A stretch of DNA of 64,000 nt from Paenibacillus phocaeensis (GCF_900021165.1 NZ_FCOQ01000012.1:333147-397146); one strand, 5' to 3'; counted from the first letter of the stretch, positions 17,791-27,123 are shown. The notes: generated from the sequence alone by a model not told the origin. Numbers and translations are program-made.

Positions 17791-17892
17791 AGCCTGTTTA
17801 GCGGCGGGGACCAGCATGAAGCGATTGCCTGCCTCAGCTTCAAGTAGGCACGGATAGAGAGCATTATTTTTACTGGGAGTGGAGGAGTTGGA

Positions 17893-18429
17893 GTGAGACA
17901 TCGCTATTATCTTCGGTTGCGCGAATACGACAACCGGCTGTTCATGTGGTGCAACCATTCGCTGAGTCACCCGTGGCTGGATCGGATTCTGAAGGGATTA
18001 ACCCATTTGGGGAGCGCGGCATTTACGATCGCGTTGACGATTTCGGTGGTCGTCTTCGCCACGGGGACGTGGCAACGGGCGGGGTGGCACAGCCTGATCG
18101 CCCTGACCCTCAGCCATCTGCTCGCGGTCGTGATCAAGAAGCGGTTCCAGCGCACCCGCCCCTATGAAGCCCTGCAGGACGCGCGGATTTCGATTCACCC
18201 GCTCAAGGACTACTCCTTCCCGTCCGGCCATACCACAGCGACCTTCTCCACATTTATCCCGTTTCTGTTCGCGGCTCCCGGCCTGGCTCAAGTACTGCTC
18301 CCGCTCGCTTTTATCGTAGGCCTGTCGCGGATTTACCTCGGCGTCCACTACCCCTCTGACGTCCTGGCCGGCGGCTTGGTTGGGGCCGCCACTGCCCTCC
18401 TTGTTGTTTTGGGCGCCGGATTGATGTAG
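17893..18429 (+). CDS. PAP2 family phosphatase (undecaprenyl-diphosphatase-like)
   Basis: 178-aa integral membrane phosphatase. All three PAP2 motifs are present: KKRFQRTRPYE, YSFPSGHTTATF and SRIYLGVHYPSDVLAG, with the two catalytic His and the Asp. It acts on lipid phosphates such as undecaprenyl diphosphate or phosphatidylglycerophosphate at the outer membrane face. The GTG start at 17893 follows GGAGGAG. It follows the glycosyltransferase/MFS pair on the same strand after a 252-bp repeat gap, so a shared role in envelope lipids is plausible. Confidence 0.92.
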   Translation: MRHRYYLRLREYDNRLFMWCNHSLSHPWLDRILKGLTHLGSAAFTIALTISVVVFATGTWQRAGWHSLIALTLSHLLAVVIKKRFQRTRPYEALQDARISIHPLKDYSFPSGHTTATFSTFIPFLFAAPGLAQVLLPLAFIVGLSRIYLGVHYPSDVLAGGLVGAATALLVVLGAGLM

Positions 18430-18499
18430 ATACCAGGCGCGGACGACCCACGCCAGCGGCGCATACATATCCGCAGCCTGTATAAGTTGCTTGGCAAGC

Positions 18500-18705
18500 G
18501 CTGGTTCACAGCGGCCAGTAATCTTACCTTGGCTGGCCTAGCCCGCCGTTGCATGATCGTCGCTGTGGCAGCGCTGGTTCACGGCGACCTGACCATCGCT
18601 CGCCAGTCACGGCAGCCTGTCCGTCGCTATGTCTGCATTGGTTCACGGTCACCTGACCGTCGCTATGATAGCACCAGTTCAGGGCGGGCCTGCCCATCGA
18701 TACGC
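18500..18705. repeat. Degenerate repeats of a GGTTCACGGCGACCTGACC-type unit
   Basis: Three to four imperfect copies of CTGGTTCACGG-(C/T)-ACCTGACC-TCGCT spaced by roughly 45-60 bp (around 18502, 18573, 18638 and 18679). They belong to the gene-free stretch 18430-19051, which has no other coding signal. Confidence 0.5.
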
Positions 18706-18781
18706 TGACGCGGGATCGCGGCATTCTGCAGCAATCCGCTTGGCGTGAGCCGGCCGGCCACGGTCTGCGGACTTCACGGAG

Positions 18782-18962
18782 AAATGTTGCATTTTATGCA
18801 GCATTTGGCACCGCCCACCCAGCCGAAACGCCGAAATGTTGCATTTCCTGCAGCATTTTCGAGCTAATTCTGCTCTAAGCTCCAAATTTGTTGCACATAA
18901 TGCAGCATTTCCTCCATCCAGAGTCCATACCGCCTTAAAATGTTGCCCTTTTTACAACATTT
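18782..18962. repeat. Four 25-27 bp imperfect palindromes with exact 52-bp period
   Basis: Copies at 18782-18806, 18834-18858, 18884-18910 and 18938-18962 have the form AAATGTTGCA-N5-TGCAGCATTT (the last has the arms AAATGTTG / CAACATTT). Their left arms recur every 52 bp, with ~25-27 bp unrelated DNA between. Each could fold as a hairpin. Located just upstream of the YkoP-like gene. Confidence 0.8.
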
Positions 18963-19051
18963 CCGCCGGGATGATTTCAAAGAAAAGAAGGGAAACGCAG
19001 CCAACCTAAGCGCTCATCAGCTCAATCTACTAAAAGAAAGCGGGGATATCA

Positions 19052-19648
19052 ATGCAAGCCGGAAGGGTTATCAAGCAAACGATTCAAGGGGTTTGGATGG
19101 GCTGGGAGCAGGTGTTCGAGCTGTTCAGTCGACTGCGCTCCCATTACGCCGGAGAGTTCGGCATCTGTAAACTGTTCGTCACGAAATATCACGGGAAAAG
19201 CATCCAATGCGAAGACGGCACCTGGATTATAGACGGCGATTGGATCGGGGAGCTGCATTTAGATAACCGCCAGATCCTCGACATGCTGCAGTCCAACGAG
19301 GCGAACCGCGTCGCCTTAAGGGTCGCCCGCCTTGCAAGAAGCGCCATGAAGCAAATTTGCGCTGAAATGCAAAGAAACCCGAAGCTCAGCCAGGTGAAGG
19401 CGCTGCAGGGCATTACATTACTCCATCGAGGGATTACACACGGACTGGGCTTCGAGACGCATCGCGTCGAGCAAGGCGCTTTCCGAACGTTAACGACCTC
19501 CTATCTACGGTTGCTGCTTACCGTCTTCCATCCCAGCAACCGCAAACGGATCAACGGCCATACAGACAAGCTGATCCCGATGAAGCTGGTTATGACCCGC
19601 GCCTCGCTGTTCCGTCAATTCGGAACGGAGACAACGGCGCTCGCCTAA
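19052..19648 (+). CDS. YkoP-like domain protein
   Basis: 198-aa protein without signal peptide. The stretch RLRSHYAGEFGICKLFVTKYHGKSIQ followed by GDWIGELHLDNRQILDML resembles the YkoP domain, which occurs alone in B. subtilis YkoP and fused to polysaccharide deacetylases. It is rich in Arg and Lys in the second half. The ATG at 19052 follows GCGGGGATATCA, a poor RBS; the frame has no better start. The domain has no proven function; its neighbours (glycosyltransferase, PAP2) suggest envelope work. Palindromic repeats lie directly upstream. Confidence 0.6.
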   Translation: MQAGRVIKQTIQGVWMGWEQVFELFSRLRSHYAGEFGICKLFVTKYHGKSIQCEDGTWIIDGDWIGELHLDNRQILDMLQSNEANRVALRVARLARSAMKQICAEMQRNPKLSQVKALQGITLLHRGITHGLGFETHRVEQGAFRTLTTSYLRLLLTVFHPSNRKRINGHTDKLIPMKLVMTRASLFRQFGTETTALA

Positions 19649-19649
19649 A

Positions 19650-19706
19650 CCAATCGGTGCCCGCACAGCCGCTTCTCGCAGAAGCGCTGCAGCGGGCACC
19701 GATTGG
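19650..19706. terminator. Strong hairpin between convergent genes
   Basis: A perfect 15-bp stem CCAATCGGTGCCCGC / GCGGGCACCGATTGG encloses an inner stem GCTTCT/AGAAGC. It lies between the stops of the YkoP-like gene (+) and the chemoreceptor gene (-), so it may end both. It lacks a clear T tract on either side. Confidence 0.65.
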
Positions 19707-19717
19707 CGCGTTCCGTG

Positions 19718-21421
19718 CTACCGGGAGGATCCCTTCACTTTAAACTGGCCCAACACCCGCTGCAGTTCGTCCGACACCGCCGACAGCGAAGCGCATGAGG
19801 CGCTGATGTCCGCGATGGCCGACAGCTGATTGGCCGAAGCGCTGCTCACTTCCTGGGCAGCGGCGCCCGAGCTTTGGGCGATATCCGCAATGACGTGGAC
19901 GGAAGCCGTAACCTCTTCAATCCCGGCGGACATCTGCTCGGCCGTCGCAGCCAGCTGTTCGATCCGGTCCGCGATTTGACCGTTCGACGCGGCGATGCCT
20001 GCAAAGCTGCGGTCCGTCTCCTGCGTTAACGCCAGCCCCGACTCTACCTCCTCCATCACGCGATCCATCGCTTCCAGCGATTGCTTGATGTCCGCATCGA
20101 TCTCCGTCATCACCTCGGCGATCCGGGCCGAGGAGGTCTCCGACTGCTCAGCCAGCTTGCGGACTTCGGAGGCCACCACAGCAAAGCCGCGGCCTTCCTC
20201 CCCGGCGCGAGCGGCCTCGATCGACGCGTTCAGCGCCAGCAAATTCGTCTGCCGCGAAATTCCGCGGATCGCCTCCACCATCACGGCGATTTCCTGCGAT
20301 TTATCGTTGAGCAGTTGGACCAGCGCACTGCTGGTTTGAACGGAACGATCGATGGATTCCATCTGCCGAACCGTTCTGCGTACCTGCTCGCCGCCGTCTG
20401 CGGCCTGCTGTCGGGACAGCCCCGCCAACTCGGCGGCTTCGGAGGCATGCTCGGCGATATGCTGAACGCCGACGGCAATCTCCTCCATCGCGCGGGCATT
20501 CTCCGCCGTGCTCATCGTCTGACTCTGCGCCCCTGCCGCGACCTGCTCGATCGAAGCCGCGATCCGGGCCGAGTCATCATTGGTTTGCTCCGCGACTGTC
20601 TGCAGCCTCCGGGCGGCTTCGGTCACCTTGTCCGAGGCAAGCAAGCCCTGCTGAACCAACTGCCGCAGGCTGGCGCCCATCTGATTGTAACCGGCGCTAA
20701 GCTGCCCGATCTCGTCCTGTGAATCCTCGCGGAGGGTCGCCGTAAAATCGCCCGCACCCGCAAGTTCCATCGCATGGGCCAGCCGGGCGAGCCTTTTTTT
20801 CATGCCGCGCATATAACCCAGAATTAATCCGATGGAGACCACAAGCGCACCTGCAAAGACCACGGCAAAATGCCGGATAAACGTCCCGCGAATGGTATCC
20901 ATTAAACGCTGTGGCGCTCCTACGTACAAGATGCCGATCACCTCGCCGCTCTCCGACAGGATCGGTTGATAGGCCGCCTGATAGGTTTGGCCGACCACCA
21001 CCGCTTCTCCGTAGTAGCTGCTGCCTCCCTTGAGGACGACATCAGCGACCTTATCAGACACCTTCGTCCCGACAGCCCGCTCCCCCTCCACCATGACATT
21101 GGTCGACACGCGAGTATCCCCTTGAAAAATCGTTACCGTATCCTCCGTCAATTCCCCGATTTCATCCACAATTTCAAAATTTCCGCTGATCACCGTATCG
21201 CCTTTGTAAAATTGGTCCCCTTCAATGCGCCAAGCACCGGGGTATTTGCTATCCAAATAGCGGGTGACCAGCTTGAGGTCGCTTTTCGCCTTGGCGGTGG
21301 CGAACGTCTTGATGCCGCTCTCCATCTGCCCCACAGCAACCAGAGCGATGGCCGCCGATACAACCACCAATATGCCGATAACGATGAGATTAATTTTGGT
21401 CCCGATGCTTCGAATGCGCAT
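19718..21421 (-). CDS. Methyl-accepting chemotaxis protein with extracellular Cache domain
   Basis: 567-aa chemoreceptor. Membrane segment 1 is at ~9-31 ([21 protein letters not shown]), the extracellular part (~32-180) looks like a single-Cache type 3 domain (ends [24 protein letters not shown]), membrane segment 2 is at ~187-209, then HAMP and a long coiled-coil signalling domain. The CheA/CheW-binding hairpin tip is [40 protein letters not shown]. The C terminus has no CheR-binding pentapeptide. The signal is unknown; this Cache type often binds organic acids. It is a single gene. Confidence 0.94.
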   Translation of the reverse strand: MRIRSIGTKINLIVIGILVVVSAAIALVAVGQMESGIKTFATAKAKSDLKLVTRYLDSKYPGAWRIEGDQFYKGDTVISGNFEIVDEIGELTEDTVTIFQGDTRVSTNVMVEGERAVGTKVSDKVADVVLKGGSSYYGEAVVVGQTYQAAYQPILSESGEVIGILYVGAPQRLMDTIRGTFIRHFAVVFAGALVVSIGLILGYMRGMKKRLARLAHAMELAGAGDFTATLREDSQDEIGQLSAGYNQMGASLRQLVQQGLLASDKVTEAARRLQTVAEQTNDDSARIAASIEQVAAGAQSQTMSTAENARAMEEIAVGVQHIAEHASEAAELAGLSRQQAADGGEQVRRTVRQMESIDRSVQTSSALVQLLNDKSQEIAVMVEAIRGISRQTNLLALNASIEAARAGEEGRGFAVVASEVRKLAEQSETSSARIAEVMTEIDADIKQSLEAMDRVMEEVESGLALTQETDRSFAGIAASNGQIADRIEQLAATAEQMSAGIEEVTASVHVIADIAQSSGAAAQEVSSASANQLSAIADISASCASLSAVSDELQRVLGQFKVKGSSR

Positions 21422-21487
21422 GTTTTCTCCTCCTTACCATTCTGAATAAATCATAAGGGGATTCATTCTGTTTTTGTAGCAAAGGAA

Positions 21488-21521
21488 AGCCCAGCGCCCC
21501 CAGTATTTAGGGGCCTGGGCT
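21488..21521. terminator. Intrinsic terminator between two minus-strand genes
   Basis: Stem AGCCCAG(cg)CCCC / GGGG(c)CTGGGCT. On the minus strand it follows the stop of the 92-aa gene (21540) with a T-rich tail (TTTCCTTTG); on the plus strand it is followed by ATTTTTATTTTT. It separates the methyltransferase unit from the chemoreceptor gene. Confidence 0.7.
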
Positions 21522-21539
21522 ATTTTTATTTTTGCCTGA

Positions 21540-21818
21540 TTAATCGATATACCCGGCGAGTCCATGCTCCGTCAAATAGTCCATCTCCAAATCGAGGATC
21601 GTCTCTACGGTCAGCTCGTCGAGGGTCACGTCGCTCCGGCCGAGGACATAATCGACCAGCTCATCGCCGTCGATCTCCACCTCGCCGTCGGCGTTTTGCT
21701 GGGCCTGATTGATGAAATCCGCTTCGTGCTTCAGCACCAACCGGATGCTGTCCGTAGTCGCCTTCGATCGGTCCGCGATAAACTGGACCAGTTCCTGTTC
21801 ATTGATTTGATCGCTCAC
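21540..21818 (-). CDS. Small acidic protein with internal duplication, function unknown
   Basis: 92-aa cytosolic protein starting at GTG 21818, which has GGCAGGAG 8 bp upstream; the frame upstream to 21941 is the antisense of nothing useful and overlaps the previous gene. Two similar ~28-residue halves are visible: ELVQFIADRSKATTDSIRL.. and ELVDYVLGRSDVTLDELTV.., each continuing to an E-x-D-(F/Y)-(I/L) pattern. The shared frame ELV--h--RS--T-D suggests a duplicated helical motif. Strongly acidic. It lies 37 bp downstream of the methyltransferase gene, probably cotranscribed. I do not recognise a named family. Confidence 0.7.
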   Translation of the reverse strand: MSDQINEQELVQFIADRSKATTDSIRLVLKHEADFINQAQQNADGEVEIDGDELVDYVLGRSDVTLDELTVETILDLEMDYLTEHGLAGYID

Positions 21819-21855
21819 ACCGTTCACTCCTGCCTTGTAGGGTTCATTTTGTTTT

Positions 21856-22443
21856 CTAGTCTTTCTCGTAGATGTAAATCTTAGTCCGGTACAGATCCCG
21901 GCAGGTGATGACCTTCGTCGGCTGCCATCCCGGCAGGGCAAAGCATAGGCTGACCACCCGGGTCCCCGGGGTTAACCGCGCCCGCAGCAGGGGATCAAGC
22001 CGCCGCATCGCTTCAGGGTACAGGTAACAAACCACCGTTCCCGCCGTCTCGTATGGAAATTCGTACAGATTCCCGCGTATCAAATCCACCTGAGAATAGC
22101 CGCCCCACCGCCGAGCCAATCTGGAAAATAACCAGGGAATCGCCGAGTTCTCGATCCCTACGATCCGCCAATGGGCCTGGGCCCGAGCGATGGCGAAAGC
22201 CAGCGTTCCCCATCCTGCGCCCGCCTCCACGATGGGGCTAAGCCCCTTCTGTGAGGCTGCTCTCTCCAAGGGGGCGGCACGCTCCAGCTGCTGCAGTTCC
22301 CGGACAACCGCCAGGCGGACGGCGGCGGAGGCAGGCATCGGCGAAATGCCGTTTCGCCAGCTCCGATAAACGATCGCCCCAACTCCGATCAACAGAAGCA
22401 GCAGCAGAATGGAGGTGAGGATCGAGGACACAGTTGCGGACAC
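21856..22443 (-). CDS. Membrane-anchored class I SAM-dependent methyltransferase
   Basis: 195-aa protein. GTG 22443 was chosen because AAGGAG lies 8 bp upstream; the frame extends to 22494. One N-terminal membrane helix (SILTSILLLLLLIGVGAIVYRSW) is followed by a Rossmann methyltransferase fold with motif I VEAGAGWGTLAFAIARA and acidic motif II IVGIENSA. The rest, including VVCYLYPEAMRRLDPLL and RVVSLCFALPGW, matches small methyltransferase-like proteins. The substrate is unknown. It lies 57 bp after the phosphoesterase gene on the same strand. Confidence 0.8.
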   Translation of the reverse strand: MSATVSSILTSILLLLLLIGVGAIVYRSWRNGISPMPASAAVRLAVVRELQQLERAAPLERAASQKGLSPIVEAGAGWGTLAFAIARAQAHWRIVGIENSAIPWLFSRLARRWGGYSQVDLIRGNLYEFPYETAGTVVCYLYPEAMRRLDPLLRARLTPGTRVVSLCFALPGWQPTKVITCRDLYRTKIYIYEKD

Positions 22444-22500
22444 GGGAACAACTCCTTGGGCGTTAGGTTCGATGCTTGTATTGTACCAGATCACGCAGAC

Positions 22501-24132
22501 TCAGGGCGAACCCTGGATCACACTCCAGTTCGCATTGCATGCGGCTCGGACAATTCCGCGCCGCTCGATGTACGCGGCCACCAGCTCGGCCATATCCGTC
22601 TGGATTTCCCTTACCACAGGTTTGCCCCGGTACATTTCATAATCGCCGCCCCCGCCGGCGCGGTAATGGTTCATGACCACGTCGACCTCTGCCTCGGCCT
22701 GCAGCGGCACTCCGTTCCGGGTCAGCTTCACGACCCGTTGCCCTGCAGGCTTGGCCACGTCCAGCACGTATTCGATTCCTTCCCACATATCGTAATTGTA
22801 ATGCTGCGCCTTCGGCTGGATATACGCCGGATTCACCGCGATTTCGCCGCCCGGCCCCAGGACGAAATAGTTCGCCGTCTGTTCCAATGCTTCTCGGATG
22901 TCCCGCCCGGTCAAACGCAACACCGTTAAAGTGTTCGGATACATAAAATGGGTCAACACGTCCCGCAGCGTAATGCTGCCGGCAAAACCCTTGGAGTGTT
23001 CACTCAGCAAAGCCGCATTGGAGACGTCCACCCCCGCAGCTTCCATCTGCACCCGGTTAACGAACTCCATAAACGGATGGTCCGCTAACCGGCAGGCAAG
23101 CGGGCTCTCGATCGTCATATCGCCGTCCACTTGGCCGATCGGCTGATCCAGCCAAGCCTGCGTAGCCGATTCCAGCGGCCGCAAGAGCTCCAGCACCTCC
23201 GCATCAGATGCCGTATCGGGTTCGGGAACGAGCAGCTTGGCTGTTTTCTCGCGAAGGATCCAGCGGCCGCCGGCTCCCCGCTCAAACCGGACGGCGAGGT
23301 GACCCAGAGCCTGTCCGCCCGTCCCCGGCTGAATCACCGTGACCCCGCCGACTTCGCCCGCGATCATCCGGTGCTGGTGCCCCGTAATCAGGACGTCAAT
23401 GCCCGGGATCTCCCGGCACATGGCGTAAGCCTGATTTTCTCCGGTCAATCGTTCCGTCGGCGCACCTGTCGCCAAATCGCGCTCGAACCCGCCGTGGTAG
23501 CTGACCACCAGCAAATCCGGCCGCTCCTCCTCCCGGATGCGGGGAACCCAGGTTTTCACCGTCTCCAGCGCGTCCTGAAATATCCAGCCTTCCATATGCC
23601 GCGGATGCTCCCAATGCGGGATATAGTGCGTTGTAACGCCTAAGATGGCGATCCTCACCCCCTCCGGGGTCGTCTTTACAATATACGGCTTGCCAAACGC
23701 CGGCTCACCCGACTCCGCCTCCACGATCCCCGCCGACAGCCACGGAAAACGAGAATCCCTCATCGCCTTGCCCAACAATTCCTGTCCGTAATTAAATTCG
23801 TGGTTGCCCAGCACCGCGGCGTCATAACCCAACAGGTTCATGGCTGCAATGGCCGGATGCACACGGTCCGAATGATTTTTTACGTAAAAAGTACACAACG
23901 GCGTCCCCTGAATCGCATCCCCGTTATCGATCAGCAGCAAGCCAGGCGCCTGCTCGCGCTCGCGGCGAATCAGCGTAGCCAGCTTGGCCAGACCCCAAGG
24001 ACGTTCCTCGGCCGTGCGGTAGTCCGTCGGGTAGATGAAACCGTGCACGTCGCTCGTGACGAGAAGACAGCAAAGCGCTTCCTCCTGCCTTGCTGGTATG
24101 GGCCGTTCTACGCAATCTGTATGTTGATCCAT
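22501..24132 (-). CDS. Cytosolic 5'-nucleotidase / 2',3'-cyclic-nucleotide phosphodiesterase family protein
   Basis: 543-aa two-domain metallophosphoesterase. The N-terminal calcineurin-like domain has VTSDVHGFI (D-x-H), LIDNGDAIQG, VLGNHEFNYG, VSYHGG and TGHQHRM, so the dinuclear metal site is complete. The C-terminal 5'-nucleotidase domain has the substrate loop ANYFVLGPGGE...NYDMWEGIEYVLDV. There is no signal peptide, unlike most UshA/YfkN proteins, so it is predicted to act inside the cell. ATG 24132 has GAGG 8 bp upstream. It is divergent from the phosphonate transporter, a pairing that suggests phosphate-ester or phosphonate salvage. Confidence 0.87.
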   Translation of the reverse strand: MDQHTDCVERPIPARQEEALCCLLVTSDVHGFIYPTDYRTAEERPWGLAKLATLIRREREQAPGLLLIDNGDAIQGTPLCTFYVKNHSDRVHPAIAAMNLLGYDAAVLGNHEFNYGQELLGKAMRDSRFPWLSAGIVEAESGEPAFGKPYIVKTTPEGVRIAILGVTTHYIPHWEHPRHMEGWIFQDALETVKTWVPRIREEERPDLLVVSYHGGFERDLATGAPTERLTGENQAYAMCREIPGIDVLITGHQHRMIAGEVGGVTVIQPGTGGQALGHLAVRFERGAGGRWILREKTAKLLVPEPDTASDAEVLELLRPLESATQAWLDQPIGQVDGDMTIESPLACRLADHPFMEFVNRVQMEAAGVDVSNAALLSEHSKGFAGSITLRDVLTHFMYPNTLTVLRLTGRDIREALEQTANYFVLGPGGEIAVNPAYIQPKAQHYNYDMWEGIEYVLDVAKPAGQRVVKLTRNGVPLQAEAEVDVVMNHYRAGGGGDYEMYRGKPVVREIQTDMAELVAAYIERRGIVRAACNANWSVIQGSP

Positions 24133-24195
24133 GTCATCCACCTCATTTTTTCATATCGTAAATCCCCTTCCATTCTAGCAACCAACCTCGAGAGT

Positions 24196-24228
24196 TTTGT
24201 AAACTCCGGAAAATCGGAAATTTACAAA
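24196..24228. promoter_or_regulatory. Inverted repeat in the divergent phosphoesterase/phnD intergenic region
   Basis: TTTGTAAA at 24196-24203 is mirrored by TTTACAAA at 24221-24228, 17 bp apart. It lies between the divergent starts at 24132 and 24317 and could be a shared operator or a PhoP-like site; no regulator can be named. Confidence 0.35.
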
Positions 24229-24316
24229 CTTCCCCTTTATCTCTGACGGCGGGTTAATAAATCTCTTTTATAGTAAATCACGTAACCCAAAAATAAGATA
24301 AGTGGAGGTCATACGC

Positions 24317-25333
24317 TTGAACAAGATTGCCAAGTTCGCTTTGCCTTTATTTTTGACGTTCTCCGTGATCCTGAGCGCCTGCGGAAATAACGCGCCGGCC
24401 AACACCAGCGGAAACGCCTCAGCCGAATCGGGCCAAACCCAAGCCACTGCTGCCAACGGCGGTACTAACGCACCTGCCAATGCTGCTGAAACACCAGCCG
24501 ATACCGGCTATGTTCCCGAAACGCTGACCGTCCAATTCGTGCCTTCGCAAAACGCCGATACACTGGAAGCCAAAGCGAAGCCGCTGGAAAAGCTGCTGTC
24601 CGATCGTTTGGGAATTCCGGTAAAAGTCAGCGTGTCGACCGACTACAATACGATTATCGAAGCGATGGCTTCCAAGCAAGTCGACGTGGGCTTCCTGCCT
24701 CCTACGGCTTATGTGCTGGCCAAAGAGAAAGGCGCAGCCGAGGTGATTTTGCAGGCGCAACGCTACGGGGTACAGGATGATACCGGCGCACCTACGGACG
24801 AGTTGGTGGATTTCTACAAATCGATGATCATTGTCAAGAAGGATTCGGATATAAAGTCCGTTGAGGACCTGAAGGGGAAAAAAATCGCCTACCAAAACGT
24901 AACGTCTTCCGCAGGTTATGTATGGCCGGCCGCCAAACTCCAAGAAGCGGGGTTGGATCCGCTGTCCGATGTCCAGCCGATTACGGTAAAAGGTCATGAC
25001 CAAGGTGTTATCGCCGTGCTGAATGGCGATGTGGACGCCGCCGCGATTTTCCAGGATGCCCGCAACACCGTTGTTAAGGACTATCCGAAGGTGTTCGAAG
25101 ACACCCGCGTGCTGACGTTTACGGAACCGATTCCGAACGATACGATTTCCGTCCGTTCCGACATGAGCGCCGAATGGGTGCAAAAGCTGAAGGATGCCTT
25201 CATCGAAATCGGCAAGGATACGGAAGGCCACCAAATTATCGCGGATATCTACACGCATGAAGGTTATGTCGAATCGAACGACAGCGTATTCGACATCGTC
25301 CGCGAATATAACGAGAAAGTCAAAACGGAATAG
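24317..25333 (+). CDS. phnD: Phosphonate/phosphite ABC transporter substrate-binding lipoprotein PhnD
   Basis: 338-aa lipoprotein. TTG 24317 has GGAGG 9 bp upstream and starts a signal peptide LNKIAKFALPLFLTFSVILSAC with a clear lipobox (LSAC); the frame to GTG 24302 reads through the RBS. An Ala/Asn/Thr-rich linker (~40 residues) leads into a PhnD-type type 2 periplasmic binding fold: LTVQFVPSQNADTLEAKAKPLEKLLSDRLGIPV, VGFLPPTAYVLAKEKGA, LKGKKIAYQNVTSSAGYVWPAAKL. It captures phosphonate or phosphite for PhnCE. First gene of the phn operon. Confidence 0.93.
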   Translation: MNKIAKFALPLFLTFSVILSACGNNAPANTSGNASAESGQTQATAANGGTNAPANAAETPADTGYVPETLTVQFVPSQNADTLEAKAKPLEKLLSDRLGIPVKVSVSTDYNTIIEAMASKQVDVGFLPPTAYVLAKEKGAAEVILQAQRYGVQDDTGAPTDELVDFYKSMIIVKKDSDIKSVEDLKGKKIAYQNVTSSAGYVWPAAKLQEAGLDPLSDVQPITVKGHDQGVIAVLNGDVDAAAIFQDARNTVVKDYPKVFEDTRVLTFTEPIPNDTISVRSDMSAEWVQKLKDAFIEIGKDTEGHQIIADIYTHEGYVESNDSVFDIVREYNEKVKTE

Positions 25334-25441
25334 GTTGTAATCGAAATTTGACGAATAGCCCCCTGCAAGCCGGCCGGAGTGCCCCGCGCTCCCGCTGGCT
25401 GTGCGTTTTTCTCAGATTATTTCTCATAAAGGAGCCTAACC

Positions 25442-26242
25442 GTGATAGAACTGCGCAATGTATCCAAAACCTACCCGAACGGCACGAAAGGGCTGGATCA
25501 GATCCATCTGACGATCGAACCCGGCGAATTCGTGGCCATCGTAGGCTTATCCGGCGCCGGCAAATCGACGCTGCTGCGATCCATGAACCGGCTGCATGAT
25601 ATCTCCGAGGGCGACATTCGGATCGACGGCAAGTCGATCACGCAAGCCTCCGGCAAGCCGCTGCGGATGATTCGCCGCGATATCGGCATGATCTTCCAAA
25701 GCTTCAATCTCGTGAAGCGATCCTCCGTGCTGCGCAACGTGCTGGCCGGCCGGGTCGGCTACCATTCCACGCTGCGCACCCTGTTCGGCCGTTTCCCGGA
25801 GGCCGATGTAGAACTGGCCTTCCAGGCGCTGGAGCGGGTGAATATCGTGGAAAAAGCCTACGCCCGGGCCGACCAGCTCTCCGGCGGGCAGCAGCAGCGG
25901 GTGGCGATCGCCCGCGTGCTCGCGCAGGAGGCGAAGATCATCCTCGCTGACGAGCCGGTGGCCTCGTTGGACCCCTTGACGACCAAGCAGGTCATGGACG
26001 ATCTGAAGCGCATCAACGTCGAATTGGGCATTACGACGATCGTCAACCTGCATTTCATCGACCTGGCGCGCAGCTACGCCACCCGGATCATCGGGCTCCG
26101 CGCGGGTCAAGTCGTCTTCGACGGACCGGTGTCGGAGGCGACGGACGCGCGGTTTGCGGAGATTTACGGCCGCGCCATCGACCAGGAGGAGCTGCTGGCA
26201 ACCCGGCTCCCGGGACCGCAGGTGCTGGAGGCACAGGCTTGA
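25442..26242 (+). CDS. phnC: Phosphonate ABC transporter ATP-binding protein PhnC
   Basis: 266-aa ABC ATPase. Walker [17 protein letters not shown]-loop [24 protein letters not shown] (the latter typical of PhnC), signature [17 protein letters not shown], Walker [14 protein letters not shown] and the switch His in IVNLHFID are all present. GTG 25442 follows AAAGGAG. It energises uptake through the two PhnE permeases and overlaps phnE1 by one base (TGATG). No C-P lyase genes lie in the window. Confidence 0.95.
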   Translation: MIELRNVSKTYPNGTKGLDQIHLTIEPGEFVAIVGLSGAGKSTLLRSMNRLHDISEGDIRIDGKSITQASGKPLRMIRRDIGMIFQSFNLVKRSSVLRNVLAGRVGYHSTLRTLFGRFPEADVELAFQALERVNIVEKAYARADQLSGGQQQRVAIARVLAQEAKIILADEPVASLDPLTTKQVMDDLKRINVELGITTIVNLHFIDLARSYATRIIGLRAGQVVFDGPVSEATDARFAEIYGRAIDQEELLATRLPGPQVLEAQA

Positions 26243-27123
26243 TGAACGTGAATCCGAATCCACATTCTAGCAACGAACCGGCTGCCACGATCAACGTCAA
26301 TGCTGACGCCAAACTTGAGGTTCATCCGCCCGGCGACACCGGCCTGCACCGGAATCGCCCTCAAGCTCCCGGCAAGCTCAAGTCCTATTTAACCGCCGCG
26401 ATTGTTCTGCTCCTGCTGTGGGGCAGCGCCGTGGACACGGAGGCATCGCTGGGCAAGCTGATTCAGGGCTCGCCGAATATGCTCGACCTGCTGCGGGAGA
26501 TGTTCCCGCCGAAGTGGAGCTACTTCGACAACATCGTACCAGCGATGCTGGAGACGATCCGCATGGCGCTGATCGGCACGACCTTCGGCGCGATTCTCGC
26601 CGTACCGGTGGCGCTGCTCTGCGCCTCCAACCTCAGCCGCAGCGCCTGGATCCACCAGCCCGTCCGCTTCCTGCTGAACCTTGTGCGGACGATTCCGGAC
26701 CTGCTGCTGGCGGCGATCTTTGTCGCCATCTTTGGACTCGGCCCACTGCCCGGCATGATGGCGCTGACGGTGTTCTCGTTTGGCTTGATCGCCAAACTAA
26801 CCTACGAAGCGCTGGAGACCATCGACCGCGGGCCGCTGGAGGCGATGACATCCGTCGGGGCTGCGCCGGTGCAGCGGATTCTCTTTGGCGTCGTGCCGCA
26901 AATCCAGGCTCATTTTATTTCTTACGTGTTGTACACGTTCGAAATCAACGTCCGCGCTGCAGCGGTACTGGGCCTCGTTGGAGCCGGCGGGATCGGCCAT
27001 TATTACGAGGTCACCTTAGGTTTCCTGGAGTATGACAAGACGTGCATGATCATCTTGTTCACGCTCGCGGTCGTCTTGTTAATCGACTATGCAAGCACCA
27101 AACTGCGGGAGAAATTATTATGA
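26242..27123 (+). CDS. phnE: Phosphonate ABC transporter permease PhnE (first copy)
   Basis: 293-aa inner-membrane permease with about six helices and the EAA-type loop EALETIDRGPLEAMTSVGAAPVQRILFGVVPQI. The start ATG 26242 overlaps the phnC stop by 1 base. An unusual hydrophilic N terminus of ~45 residues (NVNPNPHSSNEPAATINV..) precedes the first helix at YLTAAIVLLLLWGS. The product pairs with the second PhnE to form the channel. Confidence 0.93.
   Translation: MNVNPNPHSSNEPAATINVNADAKLEVHPPGDTGLHRNRPQAPGKLKSYLTAAIVLLLLWGSAVDTEASLGKLIQGSPNMLDLLREMFPPKWSYFDNIVPAMLETIRMALIGTTFGAILAVPVALLCASNLSRSAWIHQPVRFLLNLVRTIPDLLLAAIFVAIFGLGPLPGMMALTVFSFGLIAKLTYEALETIDRGPLEAMTSVGAAPVQRILFGVVPQIQAHFISYVLYTFEINVRAAAVLGLVGAGGIGHYYEVTLGFLEYDKTCMIILFTLAVVLLIDYASTKLREKLL

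Noticed and set aside
18782-18962. CRISPR array (repeats of ~25 bp with ~27-bp spacers)
   Set aside because: The repeats are imperfect self-palindromes that differ from each other, only four exist, and no cas genes lie in the window.
24302-24316. GTG start five codons upstream for phnD
   Set aside because: It overlaps the GGAGG site that serves the TTG at 24317 and would add charged residues before the signal peptide.
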